Shown here: positions 62,726-64,000 of the stretch, in pieces
Numbering within the stretch: position 1 is the stretch's first letter
How the letters are laid out: each line of letters begins with the position of its first letter
Origin: Ideonella sp.
GTDB taxonomy: Bacteria > Pseudomonadota > Gammaproteobacteria > Burkholderiales > Burkholderiaceae_C
Length of the DNA stretch: 64,000 nucleotides
Assembly (NCBI GenBank): GCA_016721465.1
Contig: JADKIA010000027.1
Coordinates: 1-64,000 of the forward strand
Direction of reading: 5' to 3'
Notes under the pieces: model-generated
Told to the model about the DNA's origin: nothing
Databases searched by the model: none
What the model saw: the letters and a program-made list of their open reading frames with translations, nothing else
Position numbers and translations under genes: made by a program

Positions 62726-64000
62726 CCGGCGGACGGTTTCCCGGGCCGCACGGCGTCCAGCGCATCCAGCACCGCCTCGGGCGTGGCCGGTGCACGCAGC
62801 GGTGGGTCGATGCGGTGGCCGCCCACCGACGAGACGGCGTCACGGATGGCCAGGAACACCGAGAAGGGCAGCAGGATCGGCGGCTCGCCCACGGCCTTGC
62901 TGTGGTGGATGCTGTCCACCGCATTGGCGCCGTGGTACAGCTGCACGTCGAACTCGGCAGGGCAGTCGTTGGCGGTGGGGATCTTGTAGGTGCTGGGGGC
63001 GTGGGTCATCAACTTGCCGGCTTGGCGCTGGCCGCCCGGCGAGCCGTCGTCCGGCTGCCACCACAGCTCTTCCATCGTCAACCAGCCCATGCCCTGGATG
63101 AAGGCACCTTCGATCTGCCCGATGTCGATGGCCGGGTTGAGTGAGCTGCCCACGTCGTGCAGCACGTCGGCGCGCAGCAGGCGGTGCTCGCCGGTGAGCG
63201 TGTCCACCAGCACCTCGGAGATGGCTGCGCCGTAGGCGAAGTAATAGAACGGCTTGCCCTTCAGGTGCTCGCGGTCCCAGTGCAAGCCGGGCGTGGCGTA
63301 GAAGCCGTCGCTCCACAGCTGCACACGGGCCAGGTAGGCCTGCATCACCAGTTCCTCGAAGGCCAGGTGTTCGCCATTCACCTGCACCTGGTCGCTACCG
63401 AAACGCACCGCCGAGGCCTCGCCGCCGTGGTGCTGCGCCGCAAAGGCCGCCAGCCGCTCGCGGATCCGGCGCGCCGCATCCTGCGCGGCCTTGCCGTTCA
63501 GGTCGGTGCCGGTGGACGCGGCGGTGGCCGAGGTGTTGGCCACCTTCTGCGTGTCCGTGGCGGTGACGCGCACGCGCTGCATGCCCACGCCGAGCTCGTG
63601 CGCCACGACCTGCGCCACCTTGGTGTTCAGGCCCTGGCCCATCTCGGTGCCGCCATGGTTCACCAGGATGCTGCCGTCGGCATACACATGCACCAGGGCG
63701 CCGGCCTGGTTGAAGTGGGCCACGTTGAAGGAAATGCCGAACTTCAGCGGCATCAGCCCCAAGCCGCGCTTGAGCACCGGGCTTTGCGCGTTGAAGGTGG
63801 CGATCTCCGTGCGGCGCTGCGCGTAGTGGGCACGCTCGGTGAGTTGCGCCACCAGCGGCGCGATGATGTTGTCTTCCACCGTCTGGCCGTAGGGCGTGAC
63901 GTTGTTGGAGCTGCAGCCGTAGAAGTTGGCGCGGCGAACGTCCAGCGGGTCGAGGCCCAGTCGGCGTGCGATGCCGTCCAGGATCATCTCGATGGCGAAC
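62722..64000 (-). CDS. xdhB: Xanthine dehydrogenase molybdopterin-binding subunit XdhB (3' part)
   Basis: This is the C-terminal part (about 425 residues) of the large Mo-binding subunit, cut by the window end. Molybdopterin-domain motifs are present: MILDGIARRLGLDPLDVRRANF, NHGGTEMGQGLNTKVAQVVAHELGV, IEGAFIQGMGWLTMEELWW and KAVGEPPILLPFSVFLAIRDAV, which includes the catalytic Glu. It oxidises hypoxanthine/xanthine to urate. XdhA would be upstream, outside the window. xdhC follows directly. Confidence 0.95.
   Translation of the reverse strand, partial: FAIEMILDGIARRLGLDPLDVRRANFYGCSSNNVTPYGQTVEDNIIAPLVAQLTERAHYAQRRTEIATFNAQSPVLKRGLGLMPLKFGISFNVAHFNQAGALVHVYADGSILVNHGGTEMGQGLNTKVAQVVAHELGVGMQRVRVTATDTQKVANTSATAASTGTDLNGKAAQDAARRIRERLAAFAAQHHGGEASAVRFGSDQVQVNGEHLAFEELVMQAYLARVQLWSDGFYATPGLHWDREHLKGKPFYYFAYGAAISEVLVDTLTGEHRLLRADVLHDVGSSLNPAIDIGQIEGAFIQGMGWLTMEELWWQPDDGSPGGQRQAGKLMTHAPSTYKIPTANDCPAEFDVQLYHGANAVDSIHHSKAVGEPPILLPFSVFLAIRDAVSSVGGHRIDPPLRAPATPEAVLDALDAVRPGKPSAG

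Overview
The window looks like a chromosomal segment of a GC-rich betaproteobacterium, most likely order Burkholderiales (Roseateles/Rubrivivax/Leptothrix-like). This is inferred from gene content and order: glyA-nrdR-minor pilins-ribD, a PEP-CTERM protein, a ZTP riboswitch on glyA, and a TonB-ExbB-ExbD-ExbD-TPR block. No rRNA, CRISPR array or confident tRNA was seen.

Layout. 1-1650: a decayed IS66-type transposase and a bidirectional terminator. 1.7-2.5 kb: a frameshifted PEP-CTERM protein. 2.7-11.1 kb (minus strand): ZTP riboswitch, glyA, nrdR, six type IV minor-pilin genes and ribD, tightly packed and mostly overlapping. 11.1-16.7 kb: lytic transglycosylase, ubiD (frameshifted), a structured non-coding stretch with a terminator, msrA, pdxH, a MocA-like nucleotidyltransferase and chaC. 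16.8-19.3 kb: edd-eda (Entner-Doudoroff). 19.4-20.9 kb: gloA and an MBL-fold hydrolase. 21-24.8 kb: a TonB energising cluster with a TPR protein. 25-26.5 kb: an 8-oxoguanine deaminase-like amidohydrolase.

26.5-51.3 kb is a pectin/uronate utilisation locus and the core of the window. A minus-strand operon holds uronate dehydrogenase, a TRAP transporter (P, Q, M) and an SMP-30 lactonase. kdgK is divergent from it, with a KdgR-type box between them. A second minus-strand block holds kdgF, a TonB-dependent receptor and a fused CE12 esterase/PL1 pectate lyase. A plus-strand operon holds kduI-kduD, a Tog-type ABC transporter, oligogalacturonide lyase (ogl) and a fused CE8 pectin methylesterase/PL1 pectate lyase. 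It is followed by the IclR regulator kdgR and an HpcH/HpaI aldolase. Read together: secreted fused enzymes deacetylate, demethylate and cut pectin; the TonB receptor brings oligomers into the periplasm; TRAP (monomers) and Tog ABC (oligomers) bring them into the cytoplasm; Ogl, KdgF, KduI, KduD, KdgK and Eda take them to pyruvate and glyceraldehyde-3-phosphate. Udh plus the lactonase give a parallel oxidative branch.

51.3-64 kb: a small secreted repeat protein, a peroxiredoxin, a PLD-family lipoprotein, a DUF5329 protein, an MCE/Mla-type permease operon without a local ATPase, an acyl-CoA dehydrogenase-like flavoenzyme, a MATE transporter, an alpha/beta hydrolase, a Crp/Fnr regulator, xdhC and the 3' part of xdhB, cut by the window edge.

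Sequence quality: four otherwise normal genes carry single-base frameshifts, three of them at short homopolymers. About 2 kb of G-rich low-complexity sequence (46999-49030) splits the CE8/PL1 gene exactly between codons. Both look more like assembly or base-calling faults than biology, and they should be resolved before any gene-loss conclusion is drawn.
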